DNA of 16,299 bases from assembly GCA_937925565.1 (NCBI GenBank), contig CALALM010000151.1, positions 1 to 16,299 on the forward strand, in the 5' to 3' direction. The notes under the pieces are model-generated. The model saw only the letters and a program-made list of their open reading frames with translations. It was not told the DNA's origin and did not search any database. Origin of the DNA: an uncultured Centipeda sp. (GTDB lineage Bacteria; Bacillota; Negativicutes; Selenomonadales; Selenomonadaceae). The translations under genes and the position numbers were made by a program. Below are positions 7,722 through 15,642 of this stretch, piece by piece (the stretch's first letter is position 1; every line of letters starts with the position of its first letter).

Positions 7722-8494
7722 AAACGAACTATGGCAACTGGATTTCCACCCCGATGATGAAAACCCTCGTGGCAATCGCCGCCGTGCTCTACGTGCTGAC
7801 TGCGCTCTATGCGTTCATTTATGACCGCGTGACCGCCCCCTTCTTCATCCTCGCCATCCTATCCGGCATTGCAACGCTCGTCGTCCTCTATATGTACTAC
7901 TGCCGTTATGTCTTCTCCTTCGAGGGCGGCGGCCTCATGCGGCGCATCCACGGCTATCTGCTCGATCAGCTGCCGTGGGACGGACTCGGCAGTGTGCTCG
8001 AGGTCGGCTGCGGCTCGGGTGCGCTCAGCATCAGCGCGGCAAAACGCTTCCCGCTCGCCGAGGTGCAGGGCATCGACTACTGGCCGCCGATGTGGAACTA
8101 CGGGCAGCCGCAGTGCGAGGCAAATGCTGCCGCCGAGGGTGTCGCGGATCGCTGCACATTTCAGCACGGAGATGCAGCAAAGCTCGACTTCCCCGACAAT
8201 CATTTCGACGCTGTTGTCAGCAACTTCGTCTTTCATGAGGTACGCACACAGAAGGACAAGTTCCTGCTCGTCGAGGAGTCCCTGCGCGTTCTAAAAAAGG
8301 GCGGTGCATTCGCCCTGCACGATACCTTTGGAAACAGGGATATGTACGGCAACATGGATGAATTCGTCGCCTATCTTCAGGAAAAGGGGATTGCCGACGT
8401 TTCCTACCTCCCGAACACCGAACGCAACATTCCCATGCCCGCGCCCGTGCGCTTCATGATGCGCGGCATCGGCATGCTCTATGGAACGAAGTAA
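7718..8494 (+). CDS. Membrane-anchored class I SAM-dependent methyltransferase
   Basis: The 258 residues begin with two membrane helices (about 14-35 and 41-62) joined by a short loop, followed by a cytoplasmic Rossmann methyltransferase domain. Motif I is VLEVGCGSG (93-101), with an acidic residue ending strand 2 (GIDYW, Asp120), then GDAAKLDFPDNHFDAVVSN for motifs III-IV and LRVLKKGG after it. The membrane anchor suggests a lipid, quinone or envelope substrate, but nothing in the sequence fixes it. Start: GGAGG 7 bases upstream, within the end of the HD gene. The stop is 16 bases before the next start, so all three genes form an operon. Confidence 0.85.
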   Translation: MKTNYGNWISTPMMKTLVAIAAVLYVLTALYAFIYDRVTAPFFILAILSGIATLVVLYMYYCRYVFSFEGGGLMRRIHGYLLDQLPWDGLGSVLEVGCGSGALSISAAKRFPLAEVQGIDYWPPMWNYGQPQCEANAAAEGVADRCTFQHGDAAKLDFPDNHFDAVVSNFVFHEVRTQKDKFLLVEESLRVLKKGGAFALHDTFGNRDMYGNMDEFVAYLQEKGIADVSYLPNTERNIPMPAPVRFMMRGIGMLYGTK

Positions 8495-8510
8495 CGAAAG
8501 GAACATACCT

Positions 8511-9785
8511 GTGATTGTCAAAAAGATCCCTGCCATTCTTTCTGCTTCCGCGCTTCTCTGCATCGCCCCCATCCATGCAGCACCGCCCCCGGATCCCGGT
8601 CCTATGATCCTACGCCCCGCATTTCCCGACACAATCCCACGAGGCACGACGGTAGATGCAACACTTGCCGCAGAAATCCATTTCGCCCTGCCCGCCGCAA
8701 ATCTTGACATCCTCAAAATGCCCACGACAGAGCCGACCGAAGTCACCATCGCGGGTGAAGCGACGGCAACCGAGGAGCAGATGCTCGCCTACCTCCTGCG
8801 CCGCAATCCGAACCCGAAACTCACGGGCACGCCCGAAGAACTCGTACATGCCTACTACGAAGAGGCGGAACACGAAGGTATACGTGCCGATGTCGCACTC
8901 GCGCAGGCGTTCAAGGAAACAGGCTGCTTCGCCTACGGCGGCGACGTGGATTGGAAGCAGAACAATTTCTGCGGACTCGGCGCAACCGGGGGCGGCGTGA
9001 AAGGACTTTCCTTCCCCGACATGCGCACGGGTGCGCGCGCCCATATCCAACACCTCCTCGCGTACAGCCGCAAAGAGCGCCCGACGAATCCGATCGTCGA
9101 CCCGCGCTACGACCTCATCCGCACGAACCGCCCCGATATCTACGGGCGGCTCACGCGCTGGACAGACCTCAACGGCGTCTGGGCAGTCCCCGGCAGGAAC
9201 TACGGGCAGGAGATCCTCATCATCCGCGATGCCGCGCGCGCCCCCGATGGCTCGGACGCATCGCTTCACGCTGCGAATGCACACATCATGCAGGCGGGCG
9301 ATGCCGACAACTACATCTATCGAGGGCTCGTCTATCTCCATCGCGGCTCCTACGCAGAGGCGCTTGATGACTTCAAGGCCGCGCACAAGCGCAATACAAA
9401 ACGCACCGAGCCCTACCTCGGTATTGCACTCGCCCATGCGGGCGCAGGGAACATCAAGGAAGCCCGCCGCGCCTACGAAGTCTATCTGAAAGTCGCCCCC
9501 GACGATGCCGCCGCCCTCTACAACTACGGGCTCACCCTCCTCGCGGAGAACAGCCCCGCGAAGGCGGTTGACCCTCTGCGCGACGCCATCCGCCGCGCAC
9601 CGCAGAACGCGGACGGCTACAGCGCCCTCGCCGTCGCCCTCATCCGCACGAAGGACTACACAGGCGCGTGGAAAGCACTCGCGGATGGTGCCGCCATCGC
9701 CCCCGCAAACATCGACATCCTCGTGAACCAGATCCTTTTGCAGGCATGCCTCAAGGATGCGGGCGACAAAAAGAAGAAGAAATAA
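8511..9785 (+). CDS. Secreted glucosaminidase-like protein with TPR repeats
   Basis: From the GTG at 8511 (AAAGGA upstream) the 424-residue protein begins with a clean signal peptide: Lys-Lys, a hydrophobic core, and a likely cut after IHA at residue 23. An ATG 30 bases further up lies inside the methyltransferase gene, has no ribosome site and would spoil the signal peptide. Residues about 105-190 resemble the glucosaminidase (GH73-like) fold, with candidate acid Glu136 in AQAFKETG and the NNFCGLGA motif. This suggests N-acetylglucosaminyl cleavage in peptidoglycan. About four TPR motifs follow (265-410), a protein-binding scaffold. The tail ends in a run of lysines. Last gene of the operon. 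Confidence 0.82.
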   Translation: MIVKKIPAILSASALLCIAPIHAAPPPDPGPMILRPAFPDTIPRGTTVDATLAAEIHFALPAANLDILKMPTTEPTEVTIAGEATATEEQMLAYLLRRNPNPKLTGTPEELVHAYYEEAEHEGIRADVALAQAFKETGCFAYGGDVDWKQNNFCGLGATGGGVKGLSFPDMRTGARAHIQHLLAYSRKERPTNPIVDPRYDLIRTNRPDIYGRLTRWTDLNGVWAVPGRNYGQEILIIRDAARAPDGSDASLHAANAHIMQAGDADNYIYRGLVYLHRGSYAEALDDFKAAHKRNTKRTEPYLGIALAHAGAGNIKEARRAYEVYLKVAPDDAAALYNYGLTLLAENSPAKAVDPLRDAIRRAPQNADGYSALAVALIRTKDYTGAWKALADGAAIAPANIDILVNQILLQACLKDAGDKKKKK

Positions 9786-9793
9786 CGTCAGCA

Positions 9794-9839
9794 GGACGGC
9801 AACCGAGGAACAATATCCTCGACTGCCGCCCTATTTTTT
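9794..9839 (+). terminator. Rho-independent terminator after the HD-methyltransferase-glucosaminidase operon
   Basis: A long imperfect hairpin in which GGACGGCA and CGAGGA pair with TCCTCG and TGCCGCCC, followed by TATTTTTT on the plus strand. It lies in the 60-base gap to the convergent hsdR stop. No matching T-run is seen on the minus side. Confidence 0.75.
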
Positions 9840-9846
9840 GTACACT

Positions 9847-12800
9847 CTACTTTTTGCCGTATGCTGTAATCTCCTCTGCCGCCATCAAATCTGCGGACGG
9901 CACATAACCATAGCCCTGCATGGGGGAGAATACGGGCACAGCCACATCCGCATTGTCCGTCCACAGCTCACACTGGTCCATCACCGTCTGAACGGCATCG
10001 TCCATGCCCTCCGGCGGATATTTATGCTTTTTGAGGAGCCGCTTGATCAGCATTCGCATCTTTGCACGCGCACTGTTGCGCAGCTGCCAGTTAATCGTCC
10101 GATTCTTCCGCAGTGTGTCCGCCAGTTCCTTTGTAATGGCGATCAGTTCCTCATTCTCATAGAAATCCTTGATCGCCTGCGGTTTCGTCAACGCATCGTA
10201 GAAAGCGAGCTCATCCGCTGTCAGCCCGAGAGCCTCCCCCTCTGCATTTGCCGCCGAAATTTGCTTCGCCAGATTCAGCAGCTCCTCAATCACCTGCTCA
10301 TTCGTCAGCATCCCATTCAGATAGGCGTTCATCGCACGCTGAATGATTTCACTGAACTTCTCCGACTTCACAATATTCGTCCGTCGATAGACCTGTACCT
10401 GCTCTGCAATCAGACGTTTCAGCAGCTCGATCGCGAGATTCTTCTCCTTCATCTTCGCGATTTCCTCGAGGAACTTCGGGTCAAACAGAGAAAACTCCCG
10501 ATCCACATCCGAAAAGAGATTGACAACGCCCTCGCTCTTGATGCTCTGCTTTAGCAGTTCGCTGATGCGCGCATTCATCTCCGGCAGAGAAATCTTCTTC
10601 CCATCGCCCGCATTTGTCAGACGCGTGAGGAGAACCCGCATCGCCTCGAAAAATGCCGCCTCAAACCTTAGATCTTCGGGAACAAGTGAGGCACAGAGCG
10701 AAAGCGCCTGCCGCAGGAGCAGCGCCTCCTTCACAAAACTGTTTTTCTCCTCCTCCCGCGCGGGAGCGAGGATAAAGTTCACCGCGCCCGTAATCGTCTT
10801 TGCCCGCTTAAGATCGCTGCCCATACGGAATGCCGTATAATCATAGCCGTGGAAGAGATCACGCACAACCTCCAGCTTTTCGACAAACTTCGGATAGGCG
10901 ACTTTTGCAATATCCGTATCGCCGTAGCGTTTGCGGTCGCGCACCGTATAGTCATTCATCGCCTGTTTAAGCGCAGACGCGATCCCCACATAGTCGATGA
11001 CCAGACCGCCTTCTTTGTCACGGAATACACGGTTCACACGTGCAATCGCCTGCATGAGATTGTGCCCGCTCATTGGCTTGTAGACATACATCGTCGCAAG
11101 CGACGGCACATCGAATCCCGTCAGCCACATATCCACAACGATTGCAATCTTCATCGGGCTGTCGTTGTCCTTAAACATCTTTGCCAGCTCATCCCGCCGA
11201 TGCTTATTTCCGATGATCCTCCGCCACTCCTCGGGGTCTTTGTTGCTCTCCGTCATCACAACGGCAACCTTCTCCGTCCACGAGGGACGCAGTGCCAAAA
11301 TCCGCTCATAAATCTTCATTGCAATCGCACGCGAATATGCAACGATCATCGCCTTGCCCGTGAGGAGATCGGCGCGGTAATTCTCATAATGATAGAGAAT
11401 ATCCTGCACGAGCGAATCAATCGTTGCGTCGTTCCCGAGCACTGCCTCCATCTGTCCAAGGGTGCGTTTGCTCTTCTCGATTACCTCCGCATCCGCTTCC
11501 TGCGCCATGCGGTCATACTCCGCATCGATCAGCGCCAACGTCTCAGCATCCAATTTGAGCTGCATCACGCGGCTCTCATAGTAGACAGGACGCGTTGCAC
11601 CGTCCTCTACCGCCTGTGTCATATCGTAGATATCGATATAGTCGCCGAACACTTCACGCGTGCTCCGATCCTTCGCCGCGATCGGCGTCCCCGTAAATCC
11701 AATATACGTTGCATTCGGCAGGCTGTCCCGAATGACGCGCGCAATTCCGACTATGCGCTTTGCAATCTCCTCCCCCACCTCATTGTATGTAAGACGAATG
11801 CGCTCTGTCAAACCATACTGCCCACGGTGTGCCTCATCCGCCATCACGACAATATTACGCCGTTCCGACAGTGCCTCGTCCGACTCCTCGAATTTCTGCA
11901 TTGTCGTGAAGATAATCCCGTTCGCTTGTCGCCCCGCAAGAAGATCACGCAGATGTGCGCGGCTCGTTGCATGCACAGGCTCTTGACGCAGGAATTCCTT
12001 ACACCGCACGAACTGCCCGTAGAGCTGATCGTCCAAATCGTTGCGGTCGGTCAATACGACAATCGTCGGACTGTCAAGTGCCGCCTGCAATAAATGCGCA
12101 TAGAACACCATCGAGAGAGACTTGCCGCTCCCCTGCGTATGCCAGAAGACGCCCCCCTTTCCATCACTCGCCGCTGCCCGCACTGTCGAGGCAATTGCAT
12201 TCCGCACAGCGAAATACTGATGATACCCTGCCAATATCTTGAACGACTTCTGCCCCTCGTTGGAAAAACAGATAAAGTTCTTGATGATGTCGAGAAAACG
12301 CTCCCGTTGAAAGATTCCCACAAAGAACGTATCAAACTGGGCATACGCCGTATTTTCATAGCTGCCGTCCACCGTCTTCCACGCCATAAAGCGTTCCTCG
12401 TTAGACGTGATCGTCCCCGCCTTCGACGTACTCATATCACTCATCACGCAAATCACATTGTAGACGAAGAGCGACGGAATCTCCTGCATATAGTTTCGCA
12501 GTTGGAGATATGCCTCACTCGCATCCGTCTCCTCACGCGCAGGTGATTTCAGCTCAATCACAACGATAGGAATACCATTGAGGAATAAGAGAATATCGGG
12601 GCGTTTCTCGCTGTTTTCCACCACTGTCCACTGATTTGCCACAATGAATGAATTGGTCGCAGGATTTTGATAGTCCACGAGATAGACGAGCGCAGAACAT
12701 TCCTCCCCATCGGCAAAATACCGCGCAGAAATACCATTCTGAAGGTAGTCCATAAAGACTCTATTGCGCTGAACGAGCTCCCCGTTTTCAATGTTCCGCA

Positions 12801-12999
12801 GCTGATCAAGGGCATCCACCAGTGCCTCACCAGGAAGGGAGGGATTGAGCCGCCGTATCTGCTCCGTGAGTACTGCATCATAGAGAGGGCTACGGATATC
12901 GCGCTCCACCTCAGGGCCATAGAGACGTGTATAACCCAGCCCCTCGAACAGCTCCATCACAGACTTCTCATAGTCCGCCTCTGTGTATGATGTAGACAT
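9847..12999 (-). CDS. hsdR: Type I restriction enzyme motor/endonuclease subunit HsdR
   Basis: The ATP-driven translocase and nuclease of a type I restriction-modification complex (R2M2S). It contributes 1050 residues, normal for the family. The nuclease core is Asp135 (RPDILLF) with Glu149-Leu-Lys151 (VIELKS). The helicase motor has Walker A TQGSGKS (Lys293), DEAH box 388-391, then FTGTP, LTGFDVPS and QAIARVNR motifs. A long C-terminal helical region follows for contact with HsdM/HsdS. A longer frame reaches back to 13083 but would begin inside hsdS. The ATG at 12999 has AAGGGAG eight bases upstream and the family-like start with TEADYE. hsdS ends 58 bases upstream on the same strand, with a recombination-site copy in the gap. 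Confidence 0.95.
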   Translation of the reverse strand: MSTSYTEADYEKSVMELFEGLGYTRLYGPEVERDIRSPLYDAVLTEQIRRLNPSLPGEALVDALDQLRNIENGELVQRNRVFMDYLQNGISARYFADGEECSALVYLVDYQNPATNSFIVANQWTVVENSEKRPDILLFLNGIPIVVIELKSPAREETDASEAYLQLRNYMQEIPSLFVYNVICVMSDMSTSKAGTITSNEERFMAWKTVDGSYENTAYAQFDTFFVGIFQRERFLDIIKNFICFSNEGQKSFKILAGYHQYFAVRNAIASTVRAAASDGKGGVFWHTQGSGKSLSMVFYAHLLQAALDSPTIVVLTDRNDLDDQLYGQFVRCKEFLRQEPVHATSRAHLRDLLAGRQANGIIFTTMQKFEESDEALSERRNIVVMADEAHRGQYGLTERIRLTYNEVGEEIAKRIVGIARVIRDSLPNATYIGFTGTPIAAKDRSTREVFGDYIDIYDMTQAVEDGATRPVYYESRVMQLKLDAETLALIDAEYDRMAQEADAEVIEKSKRTLGQMEAVLGNDATIDSLVQDILYHYENYRADLLTGKAMIVAYSRAIAMKIYERILALRPSWTEKVAVVMTESNKDPEEWRRIIGNKHRRDELAKMFKDNDSPMKIAIVVDMWLTGFDVPSLATMYVYKPMSGHNLMQAIARVNRVFRDKEGGLVIDYVGIASALKQAMNDYTVRDRKRYGDTDIAKVAYPKFVEKLEVVRDLFHGYDYTAFRMGSDLKRAKTITGAVNFILAPAREEEKNSFVKEALLLRQALSLCASLVPEDLRFEAAFFEAMRVLLTRLTNAGDGKKISLPEMNARISELLKQSIKSEGVVNLFSDVDREFSLFDPKFLEEIAKMKEKNLAIELLKRLIAEQVQVYRRTNIVKSEKFSEIIQRAMNAYLNGMLTNEQVIEELLNLAKQISAANAEGEALGLTADELAFYDALTKPQAIKDFYENEELIAITKELADTLRKNRTINWQLRNSARAKMRMLIKRLLKKHKYPPEGMDDAVQTVMDQCELWTDNADVAVPVFSPMQGYGYVPSADLMAAEEITAYGKK

Positions 13000-13022
13000 T
13001 TGATTCACTCCCTTGTGGGTGG

Positions 13023-13039
13023 ATAAATAAGAATTTAGA
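13023..13039 (+). repeat. Site A: 17-bp recombination-site core between hsdS and hsdR
   Basis: ATAAATAAGAATTTAGA, identical to the core of sites B and C. It is in direct orientation relative to C and inverted relative to B. It overlaps the outer end of the 3' inverted repeat (13034 on) and lies 23 bases before the hsdR start, outside any coding frame. Three exact copies of a 17-mer around one recombinase gene suggest it is the crossover site; that role is inferred. Confidence 0.6.
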
Positions 13040-13127
13040 TGTGGAATGCTGCGCTGCCTAGAGTTCGATGTGCGATACGTCAAGCTCGCCCGACATCAGA
13101 CGAGGGAGAAGCGTGTCGCGAAGCACT
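13034..13127 (+). repeat. Left arm of the 3' hsdS inverted repeat
   Basis: Inverted match to 16206-16299. Positions 13034-13120 match with one mismatch in 87 bases (at 13072, changing His to Asn in the protein). The match continues with two more mismatches to 13127. It covers the last ~20 codons of hsdS (LRDTLLPRLMSGELDVS) plus 24 bases past the stop codon. Near-identity that includes silent codon positions and noncoding DNA points to recent recombination or conversion between the two copies. Confidence 0.95.
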
Positions 13128-14191
13128 ATTAATTTTGTGGATTCCAACAAGTTAGATTCGTATACCGCCATTAGAGAAGCAACAATCTTTTCAAACTTGC
13201 TGAGGGTTGTATGGTCTGGAAGCAGCACCGCTACATTTTTTATGTCGCTTTGTGTAATTAAAGGTTGTGTTGATCCTCTGTTCATTGAATGGTAATCTAC
13301 TCGTTGCAATATTTGGTTGACATACTCATAGAACTTACTTCTAATTACAAGTGTATTGTCTGATGCCCAACAAGAGCCATTAAATCTTTGAACAATGCCA
13401 TGTGTACCAACACGACCAATTACTAGGATGTGATCGCTATAGTTTTCTGCGGAGGTAAACCCCATAATCGATGATGCACCGAGGATAGGGATTGGAGTTT
13501 CCTTCGTTTGATAAGTGCTCTTCACGGGTGGACGCTTTCCGCTCGTAACATCTGCAATATCTGCAAGAGGGCACATCGTCCACTCGTATGGACGAATTCC
13601 GTCAGAGCAGGAGAAATCCTCAAACCATGCCTGATATATTGCGGATACCTGTTCCTCTAAATTCTTATTTATTTTCCTATTAAGTGCTATTTTGTCATCA
13701 AATACAGATATTATATCCACTATTTTCTTTTGCGTATCATATGCAGGTAAAATTATTTTTAACGGCGCGAGTTCAGCATCAAAAGTGATTTGCGGAAATG
13801 TTCCTGAGCGAGTTTCAGCCAAATGCTGCAACTCAGCTAGTATCTGTTCAGATTTTAAGAAGGAATACAAATATCGTGGAATAATTTTTTCTCTATTTGC
13901 ACGTAATACCATAAGTTTAGTTGACGCGATATAAGCTCTTGTATCATCAAGAGTGACATATGCATACCGCTTATTTGCTGGTCGTATTTCTGAAAAAAGA
14001 ATATCATCCTTCTGAAATGTTTTTTTGAACTGTCCTCTTAATTTTACATTAGGAACATATTCGTGTGCTAAGATTTCTCCCTCAAAAACATCAGAGGTAT
14101 TCACAAGTACAACATTAGAATCTTGTCCATGATACGTTTCAGATACTGATCTACATACACACCCAAGCGTAGTATTTTCCCATCCAGTCAC
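13058..14191 (-). CDS. hsdS: Type I restriction-modification specificity subunit HsdS (active copy)
   Basis: Sets the DNA target of the HsdM/HsdR complex. The 377 residues have the two-half layout: target-recognition domain 1 (about 1-150), a central conserved helical segment (150-195, with KINKNLEEQVSAIYQAWFEDF), target-recognition domain 2 (about 205-325), and a C-terminal conserved helix ending in LRDTLLPRLMSGELDVS. The start is GTG, with AAGGA eight bases upstream, just past the recombinase stop 15 bases away; the two are co-transcribed. The recognition halves are clearly richer in AT than the neighbouring genes, as expected for exchanged segments. The central segment contains recombination site B (codons 174-181) and the 3' end lies in the long inverted repeat, so the second half looks exchangeable with the cassette at 15643-16275. 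The recognised DNA sequence cannot be predicted. Confidence 0.93.
   Translation of the reverse strand: MTGWENTTLGCVCRSVSETYHGQDSNVVLVNTSDVFEGEILAHEYVPNVKLRGQFKKTFQKDDILFSEIRPANKRYAYVTLDDTRAYIASTKLMVLRANREKIIPRYLYSFLKSEQILAELQHLAETRSGTFPQITFDAELAPLKIILPAYDTQKKIVDIISVFDDKIALNRKINKNLEEQVSAIYQAWFEDFSCSDGIRPYEWTMCPLADIADVTSGKRPPVKSTYQTKETPIPILGASSIMGFTSAENYSDHILVIGRVGTHGIVQRFNGSCWASDNTLVIRSKFYEYVNQILQRVDYHSMNRGSTQPLITQSDIKNVAVLLPDHTTLSKFEKIVASLMAVYESNLLESTKLIVLRDTLLPRLMSGELDVSHIEL
13650..13672 (-). repeat. Site B: 23-bp inverted repeat inside hsdS
   Basis: Exact inverted copy of 15646-15668. On the minus strand it begins ATAAATAAGAATTTAGA and encodes INKNLEE (hsdS residues 174-180). The first base of the repeat is the first base of a codon in both copies, so a crossover here keeps the frame. 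Confidence 0.9.
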
Positions 14192-14206
14192 AGCAAAAAT
14201 CCTTTC

Positions 14207-15193
14207 TCACCCAATAAATTTCCGATGCGCCGCCTTCACATTACTCTGCTTCACCATCGCATAGTGAAGCGTCGTGTCAATGCGCTTGTGTCCGAGCAGC
14301 TGTTGCAGCTGCTCGATCGGCATCCCTTTGTCGATCGCCCGCGTCGCAAGGGTACGACGAAACTTATGCGGGTGTACCTTCTCCATTCCAAGCCACCGCC
14401 CAAGCGTCCGAACTCTGCTCTCAATCCCGCTGATACTCAGCCGACTGTGCGGCGAGCGCAAGGTAACAAAGAGAGCATCCTCTCCATCGATACGGCTATC
14501 TAAATATGCCTGCAGATGAATCTTCGTTCGTGCATCGAAGTAAACGATGCGCTCCTTATTCCCCTTGCCGAGTACAACACATTCACGCTCGTTAAAATCC
14601 ACATCATCACGATTCAGACGTACCATCTCACCAACACGCATCCCTGTTGATGCGAGCATATCGATCATCGCCAAATCCCGCAGCTCATGACAGCTGTCCC
14701 GCATCGCTTCCAACTCCTCATCGCTATAGGTCGCCTTGATGTTCTCCGCCGTCTTGACCCGATGAATACGGCGCACGGGACTTTTTACGATATAGTCCTC
14801 ATCCTCAAGCCACGCAAAGAAGCTCGACAGGATGCGGCGCACATTATCCACTGTAACACGACTCAGACTGCCGAGCTCCTGATACGTCGTCAGGTAGGTA
14901 CGCAAATCCTCCGTTGTCGTATGAACAACTTCCTTCTGCACCGACTCCAACATAGCGCAAATCGTTTTTTTGTAATAATGCAAGGTCTTCACCGAACAGC
15001 CCTCAATGCTCTTCGCCTCAATGAATTTAGTTACAAGCAGATCACTCTCATACTGAACTGACGCAGAATCATTCACTGTGACATCATAGGAGCAAAGCAC
15101 CTGATCGAACGTATCGCGCAATATCTTGCGCTGTCCTCGGTCAAGATGCTTACTCATCGCACGCAATACCTCGTCAATCAACAGCTCTTTCAT
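14207..15193 (-). CDS. Tyrosine recombinase (XerC/D-like integrase), putative hsdS inversion enzyme
   Basis: A 328-residue phage-integrase-family recombinase. An N-terminal SAM-like core-binding domain (about 50-135) is followed by the catalytic domain with all key residues: Arg186 (STGMRVGE), Lys210 (VLGKGNKER), His276-Lys-Phe-Arg279, His302 (LLGHKRIDTT) and nucleophile Tyr311 (TLHYAMV). It is therefore likely active. GGAGG stands about eight bases before the ATG. It is encoded 15 bp upstream of hsdS on the same strand and lies between the two inverted hsdS copies, the position of recombinases that invert hsdS genes in known phase-variable type I systems. The role in inversion is inferred from this context. 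A phage or transposon origin is less likely, since no other mobile genes are seen. Confidence 0.9.
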   Translation of the reverse strand: MKELLIDEVLRAMSKHLDRGQRKILRDTFDQVLCSYDVTVNDSASVQYESDLLVTKFIEAKSIEGCSVKTLHYYKKTICAMLESVQKEVVHTTTEDLRTYLTTYQELGSLSRVTVDNVRRILSSFFAWLEDEDYIVKSPVRRIHRVKTAENIKATYSDEELEAMRDSCHELRDLAMIDMLASTGMRVGEMVRLNRDDVDFNERECVVLGKGNKERIVYFDARTKIHLQAYLDSRIDGEDALFVTLRSPHSRLSISGIESRVRTLGRWLGMEKVHPHKFRRTLATRAIDKGMPIEQLQQLLGHKRIDTTLHYAMVKQSNVKAAHRKFIG

Positions 15194-15285
15194 CCGATAT
15201 CCTCCGAATCCGAGAGAATACGGGGAGCGGTGTTCTCCTCTGATTTCTCGCCGCTCACGAGATAGAAAACTTCAACGATTCTCAC
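15190..15285 (-). CDS. Possible 31-codon ORF overlapping the recombinase start
   Basis: Reads from a GTG at 15285 and ends in a TGA that overlaps the recombinase ATG (ATGA). No good ribosome site and no family recognised. It may be a leader coupling translation into the recombinase, decayed toxin sequence, or chance. Confidence 0.15.
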   Translation of the reverse strand: MRIVEVFYLVSGEKSEENTAPRILSDSEDIG

Positions 15286-15359
15286 GCTCCGAAAATATCT
15301 GCGTGTGTCATCGTTGCAGCATCACGTTTCATGCGGTTTGTATAGACGACCTGATACAA
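15282..15359 (-). pseudogene. Possible remnant of a RelE/YafQ-type toxin start
   Basis: One base after the antitoxin stop, a TTG opens a 25-codon frame beginning LYQVVYTNRMKRD. This resembles the first strand and helix of RelE/YafQ-family mRNA interferases (typically Y-x-[VI]-x-Y-[ST]-x-x-[FM]-K-[KR]-[DE]) and sits exactly where the toxin gene normally follows its antitoxin. The frame then stops at 15282, and no catalytic C-terminus is visible before the recombinase at 15193. Only about a dozen residues support the likeness. Confidence 0.3.
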
Positions 15360-15360
15360 C

Positions 15361-15624
15361 TTAATCCGTCAACATAGATGCAACGGCCTCTTCTGCAGAA
15401 GAAAAAGGTCCATGCAGATTGCGACGTTCTCGACTATCCGTCACCGCTTCCATCAAATCGTGAGGAACAAGACGATGCTGAACGGGAAATGGGATGCCGG
15501 CATTTGCAATCGATGCTTTTAGGAAAATCTGGATTGCTGTCGCCGTATCAAGCTCCAGACTGGCAAACAGACTATCAGCCTCCTGCTTTACAACGTCGTC
15601 AACCATGACCTCAGACGTAGTCAT
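15361..15624 (-). CDS. RelB/DinJ family antitoxin, apparently without an intact toxin
   Basis: An 87-residue protein whose N-terminal half matches the RelB/DinJ ribbon-helix-helix pattern: VDDVVKQEADSLFASLELDTATAIQIFLKASIANAGIPFPV, in which the LxTATAIxIFL helix turn and GIPF are typical. Such proteins bind operator DNA and neutralise a RelE/YafQ-type ribonuclease. The ribosome site is excellent (AGGAGG eight bases upstream). The expected partner downstream is missing or reduced to a fragment. The gene starts 21 bases from recombination site C, inside the invertible segment. It may be a stranded antitoxin, or a DNA-binding protein recruited to this locus. Confidence 0.85.
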   Translation of the reverse strand: MTTSEVMVDDVVKQEADSLFASLELDTATAIQIFLKASIANAGIPFPVQHRLVPHDLMEAVTDSRERRNLHGPFSSAEEAVASMLTD

Positions 15625-15642
15625 AAATTACACCTCCTAAAG

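Noticed and set aside
13000..13083. An extended HsdR start at 13083
   Set aside because: It would begin inside hsdS and cross the inverted repeat, and has no ribosome site. The ATG at 12999 has one and gives a family-like N-terminus.
14207..15193. Recombinase as part of a prophage or integrative element
   Set aside because: No other phage, conjugation or transposase genes and no tRNA-flanking att repeats are seen nearby. Its neighbours and repeats fit hsdS inversion better.
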